Below are positions 34,501 through 46,700 of a stretch of 64,000 nt of DNA, in pieces. Below the pieces are notes generated by a model, which was given only the letters and a program-made list of their open reading frames with translations, did no database searches and was not told the DNA's origin. The stretch is from the NCBI GenBank assembly GCA_964036665.1, contig OZ038527.1, positions 16,142,221-16,206,220 on the forward strand, given 5' to 3'. How positions within the stretch are numbered: position 1 is the first letter of the stretch; every line of letters starts with the position of its first letter. The stretch is from Gordius sp. MW1 (taxonomy: Eukaryota > Nematomorpha > Gordioida > Gordea > Gordiidae). A program made the translations under genes and the position numbers.

Positions 34501-35690
34501 AAATTATTGTTTTCCAACTTTATATATTTTAAAATCAAGTTTCGCTGCCATTTTATTTGGCGCAGTCATAATAAATTAGTCTGGGGGATTTCCAAAAATT
34601 TAAAGTACAAACTTTAAATATAACTGAACATCTGTTATTTAGATAATAAATTGCGGTATATCACAAAGAAATATTAAAAAAAAGTTTTATAATTTGGTTA
34701 GATTTGGCTTCTTAAAGCTTTAAGTTTTATCAAAGTTTATTAAAATTCGAATCGTGCAAACACATATTTGAACTCCCTCAATGTTATTAACCTATAAGTC
34801 ATAAAAATTGTGAGTTATTAAACTGTAGGACTGTTTTTTGGACAAATATAATTTTGTTTGGGTCACACATATCATTAATATAATAACAACCTCACCAATG
34901 GTATCTTTCACTTAGATGCTAAGTTTTGGGGACTAATTAAAAATTTACCGCGTAAAAAACTTAATTACGTTTTATGTATTCGTTAGCAAAAATGCATGGG
35001 GCATATAAAAAAATATACTATTTAAAGCAAAAAATTAAAAGAATGGGGAAAATATCAACTGAGAACATTAAATATATGATTAAATACATTAAATTATTTC
35101 AAGCATATTTCTGACTTGCGTATAACATACACATAATATGAGCAATCAAAAAAATTTCAATACAATTAAATACCTTCAGGTAAACAACCTTCGGGTTATT
35201 TAAAGGTAAAATTAGGTAATAAAAATTGTAAAATATTTTATATAAATTCTTACTAATTGTTATAAAAAAGCTAACATTCCTCACAAGCTTTAAAATACAT
35301 AACTAATAAAACTATTTTTTGTATATGATGTTGTAGAGCATTGATTGTATTTAACATGTTACTATTAGGTAAATCCAATTTTTTTTGCATTAAAGAATAT
35401 GCGTTAAAGGTAACAAGATAAATTTTAGAAGCTGTGCCATCTTTTTGCCTAACTCAAGTCTTTCTTTGCCACCATGGTGGTTTCGATGGCATTGAATGAC
35501 CAAAAACGAGCACATAAATTGCATAGCAATTAATAAAAATAACACAACATATCGCAACTTGAGAATTGGAGTCTATTTACAATTCTTAAGCAAAAATGCA
35601 ATTCGATAGATTTTTATATATTGTAAAAAATATTTTTTTGTCTTCGCTTTTAACGTTATTATTACACTCTAGCAAAAAATATCTTATTTT
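31560..35690. other. Intergenic DNA between the two genes
   Basis: About 4 kb of AT-rich sequence between the EGF-gene 5' region and the AMDHD1 3' end. It includes isolated AATTGCATAGCAATT palindromes (about 32133, 35515) and a short GC-rich patch with poly-C/poly-G (33430-33610) where a 114-codon minus frame is open, but only through low-complexity Pro/Ser. No gene or RNA is recognised. Confidence 0.45.
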
Positions 35691-35767
35691 ATGAACGGCT
35701 TTGTCCTATCTGTAGGGGAACGTAGCTCTATCAGGGTGATTATTTTTGCTAAAGTGTTACTGCTACA

Positions 35768-36908
35768 TAGAGAACTGCAAAGTCACTTTTTTTCAACCCG
35801 AACCCGACCCGACCCGAAATCATTTTCAAATTTTCTACCCGGACCCGACTCGACCCGAAATCATTTTCAAATTTTCTACCTGGACCCGACTCGACCCGAA
35901 ATCATTTTCAAATTTTCTACCCGGACCCGACCCGAAATCATTTTCAAATTTTCTACCCGAACCCGACCCGAAAGCATTTTAAAAACTTCAACCCGAACCC
36001 GACCCGAAAAAAAATTACTTTCGAGCGCGAAAATTGCTGTGTGTAAAATTTAATCGACTAGTAAAAGCCATGATGATTTGTATTCTTTAAAGGGGATGGT
36101 GAAAAAAAACTCATAATTATTTATCTATATTTAGTTTCCTAATATCAAGTAAACTGCTCATATGTTATAGACTTGAGACAACTATTTAACCTCCATTTAT
36201 TGTTATTATGAAACCATTAATATATAGTTGATTATAATCAATATAGTAAATAAGATGAAATTTATATAGACTGTCCAAATGTTTTAAGTTTGAAGTGCAA
36301 TTTAAGATAAATTCATTTGATATGAAACTTTAAAATAATTATTATAAAAAAAATTGCACATGAAACATTTATAAAATTATAACTTACTTTTAAGTTGGCT
36401 ATGTATGAAATGTAATTTAAATTAACGATGAGGATTAGCTAAAACTTCACTGTTAACACTAAAAAAATTAAAAATATAACTTTATTGAAATACTTTACCT
36501 TTTAATAGTCAAATTAAAAACATGAGTAATTTATGTAGTTTGAATTAGTGATGAGAATTAGCTAGCACTTCAGAGTTTGGATTTTTAAAATTTAAAAAAA
36601 GAGGAAGAGAATTAAATAAATGAATGCTCCAAATTAATTGTGCATTTCGATATTTAAAAACACTCTTTGCTTAGCAATTAACATTAATTAAAAAAATAGG
36701 TCTCGCGTGTTTTTTACAATGTATAAAACTTGGACCCGTCTCTTGACCTGACCCGAAAGCATTATCAAATTTTTTACCCGGACCCGACCCGACCCGAAAT
36801 CATTTTTAAATTTTCTACCCGGACCCGACCCGAAATCATTTTCAAATTTTCTACCCGAACCCGACCCGAGGTCAGGTCCGGGTCTCGGGTCACCCGTGCA
36901 GTTCTCTA
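35768..36908. mobile_element. hAT-like element with internal CCCGACCCGAAATC minisatellite
   Basis: Inverted ends TAGAGAACTGCA / TGCAGTTCTCTA. Flanks CTGCTACA (35760-35767) and ATGCTACA (36909-36916) agree at 7 of 8. Both subterminal zones are arrays of an approximately 32-36 bp unit (CCCGACCCGAAATCATTTTC...), about six units at 35795-36010 and about three at 36740-36890, with an AT-rich centre and no transposase. Confidence 0.82.
35795..36010. repeat. Minisatellite, ~34-bp CCCGACCCGAAATCATTTTC unit
   Basis: Six imperfect tandem units within the left subterminal region of the hAT at 35768-36908. The open frames across it are a by-product of the repeat. Confidence 0.85.
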
Positions 36909-36916
36909 ATGCTACA

Positions 36917-37494
36917 TCTACAAACTTAACTTAAATAGGTATATATTGTATATATCAAATTTGAACTGAATTATCTCAGTTTGGAGTTGTGTGCAAATAA
37001 AAAACTCCAGGTAGCGATATGAAAAAATAAGTAACAAGAAAAAAACTTCCAAATTGATGCATCTGCGTCATTAATAGACTTTTTATAGGACAAATAATTT
37101 ATTATATAAATAATAACTAATTAATAAATATGAGAATAAATTTAACAAAATAGCTGATGACGAATTATAAACAATTTCGTTGACAGGCTAAATAAATAAA
37201 TTACAACAATATAGGATTGTTGCTATTAATCAGTTACATAATTGGCCAAAATATAAACTGGCGCTTCAAATAAACAGGGACGATTTAACTTTCAACAAAT
37301 TTATAAATCGATATTAAGATTTTTACCAAGCTTAACAATTAACAAATAAAATTGCAATTTCTAAAAATATTGCCTCTAATGATGCATTACAATGTTTCCC
37401 TAAAATATAGAATTATTGTAATATTAGAGGCTACAAAAATCATTTGGGGAAGGCAATAACTGCTGTAACAAATTTGGGGGGGGGGGGGCAAGAG
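36917..37494. other. 3' flank of AMDHD1
   Basis: AT-rich. A poly-C tract on the coding strand (37481-37490) follows the stop almost at once. No clear polyadenylation signal was singled out. Confidence 0.35.
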
Positions 37495-37723
37495 TTAAAA
37501 AGAGATTTTCGAAGAGCGAGCGGTGAAACAGTCAACCATAGCTATGGGTTGCTGGGAGGAAGGATTTGTAAGGGAACGAAAAGCCATTTCAGCCGTGAGT
37601 GGAGATGCATTTTCTGTAGTGTTACTGTTGAGAGCATCTCTGTCATAAATGATTTTCCCCTTCTTTATCACGTACTTAATTAGATGATCGTGGTTCCCAA
37701 ATTGGTAGATAAGGTGTTCCCAC
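37495..37723 (-). CDS. AMDHD1: AMDHD1 exon 9 (C-terminus)
   Basis: WEHLIYQFGNHDHLIKYVIK and KGKIIYDRD, the conserved C-terminal strand, then about 48 further polar residues with no family match before TAA. It lies 5.6 kb from exon 8 across the repeat cluster, but phase and family order leave little doubt. Confidence 0.93.
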
Positions 37724-40700
37724 CTATATAGGTACACAAATTATGAGCTAGACAAATGGACATGGCCTTAGAGACCTGCAAAATCAATTATTTAAGGCCC
37801 GGCCCGAGCCTGGATTTCAAATCGCAAAAATATCAGGCCCGGGCCCGACTTTTAGCATCGTTAAAAACAAGGCCCGGGCCCGGCCCGAGCCCGGAATTTT
37901 AATAATTGCAGAAATTTAATAAACTTAATTTGGGTAAAAATTTTTATTAAAAAATAAAACGCACGTAATGAAATTACAAATCGATAATGGAACTATTTTG
38001 ATGCAAAAATCGAAAATTTTCGTGTATAAATTTGTTCTCCGCTCACAAGGGCTAAGCGCTGGAAATTGACCACAGTGGTCTTTCCACCATTCCAATAATT
38101 CTATTTTTACTCGCTGATCTTTAACTTATGTAGATGTCCTTTCTGAATATTTTCAGCTATTACCAGTAGATTCTTTTTGTTCCATACTCAATTGTAATGA
38201 ATTAATGTTTAATAGATTCAATAACTTGTAATTAATTTATTTTTTTGACATTTTATTTGTTTTAAACAGAATATAAGAGCACGTGAGCTATTACTTTTAA
38301 TTCCACGGCCCGGCCCGAAAATTTTAAAGCCTCAAAATTAAGGCCCGAGCTATTCCGGGCCGGGCCTCAGGCCGCCCGTGCAGGTCTCTACATGGCCTAG
38401 AGCAAAATTTAACAATTACAAAACCTAAATTTGGATCGAACCGTTGAAGGCAAAATGATCTTTCTTTAAACATTTTTAATTGCTATGCAATTTATGGGCT
38501 CGTTTTTTGGTTGTCCGTCCGTTGTCCGTTACCCTCCCTATTTATTTGCATTGGGTATATTAGGTTATCGATTTTTTAAATTAATGCATGAGAAAGAGGT
38601 GCCCCACCCCTCCGCTCTATCTCCCTCGCTGTGTTATTTTTTAAATTAATGCATAAGAGGTGCCCCACCCCTCATCTCTATCTCCCTCGGTGTGTTATAT
38701 ATAAGATTTGTTAAATTATCTATTATATAATAAACATAGATAAAAGTTGTTGACTTTTAATGCTATGCAATTTAACTAGTTATATAATAAACATAAATAA
38801 AAGTTGTTTACTTTTTAATTGCTATGCAATTTAACTAGTTTTGGGGTTAGAATCCCGGAGTTTTTTTTGACTCTTATGATTGTTCTTGTTACTATCATTG
38901 ATAATAAAAATTTTTGGCCGTCCGCTGGCTGCTGACCAATGAAAAAAATGACCATTGGCCAAAATGTGAATCGAAATTATTTTTTTCGTTTTTTTTGACT
39001 ATTATGATTGTTCCTGTTTCTACCATTGCTATTATGACTTTTTGGCCGTCCGCTGCTGCTGACACATGTTATATAATAAACATAAATAAAAGTTGTTTAC
39101 TTTTAATTGCTATGCAATTTAACTAGTTTTTGGGTTAGAATATCGGGTTTTTTTGACTCTTATGATTGTTCTTGTTACTATCATTGATAATAAGACTTTT
39201 TGGCCGTCCGTTGGCTGCTGACCACTGAAAAAAATGACCATTGGCCAAAATGTGAATCCGAGTTTATTTTTTCGTTTTTTTTGACTATTATGATTGTTCC
39301 TGTTACTACCATTGCTATTATGACTTTTTGGCCGTCCGCTGGCTCCTGACCGATGGAAAAAATGACCATTGGCCAAAATGTGAATCGAAAATATTTTTTT
39401 CGTTTTTTTTGACTATTATGATTGTTCCTGTTCCTACCATTGCTATTATCACTTTTTGGCCGTCCGCTGGCTGCTGACCAATGGAATAAAATGACCATTG
39501 GCCAAAATGTGATTCGAAAACTTTTTTTTCGTTTTTTTTTGACTATTATGAATTTATATCCACTTTTACCGTGTCCTGGCTGCTGACCAATGGAAAAAAA
39601 TGACCATTGGCCAAAATGTGATTTGAAATTTTTTTTTTCGTTTTTTTACTCTTATGAATTTATATCCACTTTTACCGTGTCCTGGCTGCTGACCAATGGA
39701 AAAAAATGACCATTGGCCAAAGTGAGCATCAAAATTTTTTTTTCCATTTTTTTGGCTATTATTGACTTATAGAGTATCTGTTGGTACTGACCAATAGAGA
39801 AAAAGTGACCATTGGCCAAATTTTTGATTTTTTTAATTAAAAATTGTTCAAATTCAACAAAACATTTCTCCCAACAATTCTGCAAATTCTTAACATTGTG
39901 TTGTTTTATAATATAATGTTTGTTAGACCCATAATCAATAAAAACTAATGTAATACGCAACTAGATGCAAACACTAAATCTAACCCTAACCCTTGCCTAT
40001 ATTACATTTTGCCTATATCATTTTGCCTATAATGGAAAATTTGTATAAATAATTAATTAATCATTAGGCATTTAATACCCCCCTATAGACATTCTCGCCC
40101 CTTCCCCCCTTTCTCGCCCATAAATTGCATAGCAAATATGATACATTTATACGAAGTACAGATGAGTCGTCCCTTCTCCCCTTCCCTTCTCCCCCTTCCC
40201 ACGAGGGCCGAAGGCCCGAGTTTATTAATTGCTATGCAATTTATGGGATCGTTTTTTGGTGTCCGTCGTCCGTTACCCTATCTATTTGCATTGGGTATAT
40301 TAGGTTATCGCTTTTTTAAATTAATGGATGAGAAAGAGGTGCCCCACCCCTCATCTCTATCTCCCTCGCTGTGTTATTTTTTAAATTAATGCATAAGAGG
40401 TGCCCCACCCCTCATCTCTATCTCCCTCGGTGTGTTATATATAAGATTTGTTAAATTATCTATTATATAATAAACATAGATAAAAGTTGTGCTATGCAAT
40501 TTAACTAGTTATATAATAAACATAAATAAAAGTTGTTTACTTTTAATTGCTATGCAATTTAACTAGTTTTGGTTATATAATAAATATAGATAAAAGTTGT
40601 TTACTTTTAATGCTATGCAATTTAACTAGTTATAAATAAACATAAATAAAAGTTGTTTACTTTTTAATTGCTATGCAATTTAACCAGTTTTGGGGTTGGA

Positions 40701-43700
40701 ATCCCGGAGTTTTTTTTGACTCTTATGATTGTTCTTGTTACTATCATTGATAATAAGAATTTTTGGCCGTCCGCTGGCTGCTGACCAATGAAAAAAATGA
40801 CCATTGGCCAAAATGTGAATCGAAATTATTTTTTTCGTTTTTTTTGACTACTATAATTGTTCCTGTTTCTACCATTGCTATTATGACTTTTTGGCCGTCC
40901 GCTGGCTGCTGACCAATGTTATATAATAAACATAAATAAAAGTTGTTTACTTTTAATTGCTATGCAATTTAACTAGTTTTTGGGTTAGAATCCCGGATTT
41001 TTTTTTGACTTTTATGATTGTTCTTGTTACTATCATTGATAATAAGACTTTTTGGCCGTCCGTTGGCTGCTGACCAATGAAAAAAATGACCATTGGCCAA
41101 AATGTGAATCCGAGTTTATTTTTTCGTTTTTTTTGACTATTATGATTGTTCCTGTTACTACCATTGCTATTATGACTTTTTGGCCGTCCGCTGGCTCCTG
41201 ACCGATGGAAAAAATGACCATTGGCCAAAATGTGAATCGAAATTATTTTTTTCGTTTTTTTTGACTATTATGATTGTTCCTGTTCCTACCATTGCTATTA
41301 TGACTTTTTGGCCGTCCGCTGGCTGCTGACCAATGGAATAAAATGACCATTGGCCAAAATGTGATTCGAAAACTTTTATTTCGTTTTTTTTGACTATTAT
41401 GAATTTATATCCACTTTTATTGTGTCCTGGCTGCTGACCAATGGAAAAAAATGACCATTGGCCAAAATGTGATTCGATAATTTTTTTTTCGTTTTTTTTA
41501 CTCTTGTGAATTTATATCCACTTTTACCGTGTGCTGGCTGCTGACCAATGGAAAAAATGACCATTGGCCAAAATGTGAATCCGAGTTTATTTTTTCGTTT
41601 TTTTTGACTATTATGATTGTTCCTGTTACTACCATTGCTATTATGACTTTTTGGCCGTCCGCTGGCTCCTGACCGATGGAAAAAATGACCATTGGCCAAA
41701 ATGTGATTCGAAATTTTTTTTTTTCGTTTTTTTTACTTATGAATTTATATCCACTTTTACCGTGTCCTGGCTGCTTACCAATGAAAAAAATGACCATTGG
41801 CCAAATTTTATATATAACCTAAAAATTTATTATAGATGGTCTAACAGACAGCCAACTATGTAATATATATTTTTAACCTTATAAATGCATATATATTTTT
41901 TTATTGGGTTAATATATTTCATTTAATTAGATTGTGATTTCATAGAAAACCTAAAAAGTAATATTTAAAAAAATAATATAGGTATTAGATTCTAATTTAC
42001 GATAAAATATATCGATAGAAACTAACACAAAATTCGAAACCTCCTTCAAAGGTATAAGCATAGCCCGTTATTTCTAATTAAATTGAATCTACTATTAAAC
42101 TCAGACACGAATTGTACTTTATTAGATGGCGCGCGTAAGTTTATATAATTAGTAAAATTTTTCTACGTGTCATAGATATTACACCGCACGTGTGGCAGGG
42201 AAGTGTCCGATATTTTTCAAATGAAAAGGTATTTTAGGAATCTGAAAAGGTTATTTTACCCCCGGCCGCCCTGGGCACTACGGGTAAAGTTTCGAGCGAA
42301 TCGGGCTGGTAGTTTAAGAATTTAGCCCTTTTTTAAAACTAAAAAAAAACTTTTTTTTTAATTTTTTTTTTACATTAAATTAATATTTTGTTTTTGTTAA
42401 TACCATTGATAATATGACTTTTTGACCGTCCGCTGGCTACTGACCGACGAAATATATTGATTTTCTAAACATAAAACACAACTTTATTATTTCATCATCT
42501 ATATAAATAACATAATAACTTCTACTATTTTAAAGCCAGCATGGTATAGTGGTTATAGCGCCGGCTTGTGAACTGGAGGTGTGGGGTTCAAGTCAGGGAG
42601 GGGACAAATTTTTTTTTTAATTCTTTTAAATTAAATTAATATTTGTTCATGTTAATACCAATGATAATATGAATTTTTGTCCGCTGGCTACTGACCAATA
42701 AAAAAATGACCATTGGCCAAATAAATCGAAATTTTTTTTCGTTTTTGAATTGGTTAACATTGATAATTACCCTATGTCCTCCCCTACAAGGGCCTATAAC
42801 TAATTAACTAATTATTTTGCATCTAATACCCCCTATAGGCATTCTCGCCCCTTCCCACCTTTCTCGCCCATAAATTGCATAGCAAATATGCTACGTTTAT
42901 ACGGAGTATAGAAGAGTTCCCCCTTCCCCTCTTCCCTTCCCCTCTTCCCTTCCCCTACTCCCCTTCCCTTCTCCCCCTTCCCACGAGGGCCGAAGGCCCG
43001 AGTTTATGATTACATATATATATTTTATTCTAAATTTTATATATAACACGAGCTACACCGAATTAGACACTCATGTAAGGAGACTAAAATCATAAGTGAG
43101 CTTTCTGCCCCCCCCCCCATCAACTTAGACCATGCCTATGTAATTATTCACTATAGGCAGAAGAAAAATGAATGATATGCGATACAACAAAATAAGGCAT
43201 TATGCCAATTTAAATAAGGTTGTTTAGAAAAAATTCGAAGAAAATAAGATTATAAACAAAGCAGTGAAAAGTTAAATGATCAAATTTCACAGCATTCCTA
43301 CAAAATTAAAAAAGCATTTGGATAAAAAATGGCTAGAGATGCTTGGCATTACCTCACACAATCAAGCACTAAAACGTCCCCATACTTCCCATTTTCCAAA
43401 GATCCATACATATCGGACATGTGAAGGGAGGCGGCGGCATTCAACGTGGCAGCGACTAGGGCTTCTTCCATCGACATACCCAACAGCACAACCGCCATGT
43501 GCATCGCTATGGGCTTAATTATTTCAACCATAAAAGATCAATAAAATGAAACCTATCGGGCATATTTTTTTGCAGACTCAAATATGGCTTTACTAAAATT
43601 GAGAAAAAAATTGTAATACGTATTAAAATGACATTTACAAATGACCGACAATTTATCTCTGAAATAAAGTTTATAGTATTGTGAAGATCTGTAACATCTC

Positions 43701-46700
43701 CATGCAAGAATTTGTATTATAAGTTGTATTAAATAAAAGTAAATTATCGGCATTGTAACGGATTGACGAATATACAGATCTTTATCTTTTTTATCTTTAC
43801 AGCTGTATCATTGTTGTTACGTATTTCTGATATCATTTTGGATATATATAATAAATTTTGTGCACTAGATTAGCGGTCTAACTTGATAACTGTCGGTCCA
43901 TCTTGATAACTGGTGTCAGAAGTGGGATCTGAATCCACGCCCAGATAACTGGACTGCGAACTGAACGCAGTTGTGCCTCCGCCGTACCCATTGTAGAAGT
44001 TTCTGCCCGGCTTGACGTTAACGTGTCTACCATGTTCTCCACCCTTGGTGGCCTTATCCTCAAAACCCGAGGCATTGTCCCGCCCTCGGTGGGCGGATCA
44101 GAAGCTGTCTTGACCCCTCGCGTCAAATCTTATCACCATCATCACCCCCGCTCCGCCCTACCATCTCGCTTGTGGAATCCTTCTGAGGTCCAGGGAGGTA
44201 AGGGCGCCGGTCTCGCCCCTTCTGCTACCTCCAAACCCCCTCACGCCGGGGGCACACCCCTCAGCCCCTACTCTTCGGCTTACAAGGCGTTTCTGAAGAC
44301 CTACCTTCCCGCCAGGGTAGCGACCTTTGAACCCGCGCGAGCTTCGGACCTCGCCCGTCGAGATCACGTGATCCGCGGATTTCGCGCCTACCTATCCCAT
44401 ACCCTTACCGACTCCCGAGTGTTTTCGGGGAAAGTAGGATTAATAGCCTCTTCCACTAGCCTCTTCAACCCTGAGACGTTAGCTGTGCTGATAGGCCCTT
44501 TAACATACACCCAATCACCATCCGGGGTGCCCAAAATGCGCTCGTCTGCGTCTGCGGGTTTCCTTATGTAGCCATCTCCAGGGAACTTTTCAACACCTTT
44601 GGGTTGGAATGTCTCTGTTGTAACTGCTCTTTTCTCTATGAGATGTGCTAAGGGGGTATCGTCGTCCAAATCCTTTCTCTTAAGGGAAGGTTGAATGGAT
44701 CCAGTAGGTGGAAGGTCCTTGTATGCTTCCGGATCCTCCTCCGGCTCTCCTTCCTTCTCTGCGGCTTTTCCTCTCCCCCTTGTCTTAGGAGGGTCCTTCT
44801 TCTTACGGGTGCCCTTGGCGGCTGCAATTTCCTCTACAGAGGGGGCAAAGGGGTTCACGCAGATCAACCCACACTTCAAGGCTACACAAGCTGCGGCCAC
44901 CTTGATTTGGAATATCCGATCGTTCAACTCAACCCCGCCTTCAGTTTCGAGGCGGTGTATTTCAGCAACAATCTCGGTTATATCGGTGGGTGCGTCGATA
45001 AGAGAAAGGGGAATTCGTAGTTTGAGGTTAGGGGTCTGCACCGGTTGCGACACCAGCACTGAGGGTCCCATTGGTTGCGGGGATTATTACTCTGAAAATT
45101 TTTAACTAATTTTGATTGAGACATAATATTTTGTTGGGGAGGCGTAGATCTTATAGAAGAAGAAAATGATCTGAAGGAGGGATATGCATGTGGCATATGT
45201 TGCTTTGAATATCTTATTAAAAGGGAAGGGGATAACAAAGATGTTATTATTTTAGGTTTCTTGAAAGTTAAGGAAGTAGGGCATGTGCTTATCTTAAGGA
45301 TGCCATTTATGGCTTGGGCTCTAAAGTCTACCTCTCTCGGAGCCGAAATAAACGGACTATCGGTAAAAGTGGAGTCGGGGGATCAACCGACATCTTCTAC
45401 CGACACTCGTAATCTTATGAGTGGCGATGCAGTCCGGTCCCTGAATAGTTGCTCAGGAAGTCTACAGCGGATGCTGGAAAGGTTCAAGGCTATCTTTATA
45501 GACGAGCTTGGTTGCCTAAGGGGATACGAATATGATATCCTACTGAAGCCAGACGCTGTGCCAAGGTTTTGGCCAGCGCGAAGAATACCGTTTGTTTGGC
45601 GAGAAAAGGTGGAAGCCATCTTGCTACAATGGGTTGAGCAAGGGATAATCGAGCCGATGGAGTATAGCGAATGGGCTACGCCACTGGTACCCGTCAAAAA
45701 GCCGGATGGCAGCTTGCGCCTATGCACGGACTACAGGGTTTCGCTTAACCCTTGGGTAGTAGAAATAAAGTACCCCCTACCTAGAATAGAAGAAATTTTC
45801 GCAAATCTCAAAGGTGCAAAATATTTTAGTAAGTTGGACTTTGCTAACGCTTACCTCCAAATCAAGTTAAATAACCGCTCGTCGAAGTTGACCACAATAA
45901 ACACGTCCTTAGGCTTGTTCGCGTTTAAAAGACTGCCTTTCGGTCTCAGCCTAAGTGCGCCCGTGTTTCAGAAGACCATGGCATCAATATTTCAAGGTCT
46001 TTCTGGTGTGTTTTACTACTTAGACGACGTTCTTGTAGTGGGAGCTACAATGGAAGAGCATGATAATAACTTGTTGGCAGTGTTGGAACGAATCCAGGAA
46101 CGTGGATTACGGGTAAAGCGTAGTAAATGTGCCATATGAGTGACGGAACTAAAATATTTGGGACATCAATTGGGTAACGGAGTCGTTAGTCCCTTACAGA
46201 GCAAAGTGGATGCGATCCTTAAAATGCGACCACCTCAGAATAAGAAAGAGACACTATCCTTTCTTGGGTCGGTGAATTACTATAACAAGTTTTAGCCTAA
46301 CATCGCGGAGATAGCGGCACCTTTATACTTGTTGACGACGGACAAAGTAAAATTTGTATGGCGGAACAAGGAGCAGGAAGCGTTCGACGCATTAAAGAAG
46401 ATTTTAAGTAAAGATCCTGTTCTGACATGCTTTGTTCCCGATCTAGCATTAGCCGTAGCGGTGGATGCGTCACAGCTAGGTGTAGGCGGTGTGCTAGTGC
46501 ATGTAATTGGTCATGAAGAACACCCAATCCTATACTTTTCACGAAAGTTTTCCAAAGCAGAACTTAATTACTCAGTGATTAAAAGGAAGCTTTGGCGGTA
46601 GTAGTGAGTTTGACCCGTTGCCGTGAATATTTAATTGGTCGAAGTTTCGATATTTTTACCGACCATAAACCGCTGGTATCACTTTTTGCAAAGGACAATA

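Noticed and set aside
35691-36053. 120-codon frame with repeated RPEIIFKFSTRTRP
   Set aside because: By-product of the 34-bp minisatellite in the hAT at 35768-36908.
38477-42000. Many open frames with MANGHFFH, GRPKSHNSNGSNRNN and similar
   Set aside because: They follow the 108-130 bp tandem units in both copies and on both strands, with no start or domain; translation of a repeat, not a gene.
38930-42730. Regularly spaced repeats reminiscent of a CRISPR array
   Set aside because: Eukaryotic intron, units of 108-130 bp that repeat as a whole with no unique spacers, and no cas genes.
44691-45105. Plus-strand frames in the gag region of the young LTR element
   Set aside because: Ser/Leu/Cys-rich and overlapping the better minus-strand frame; considered its shadow.
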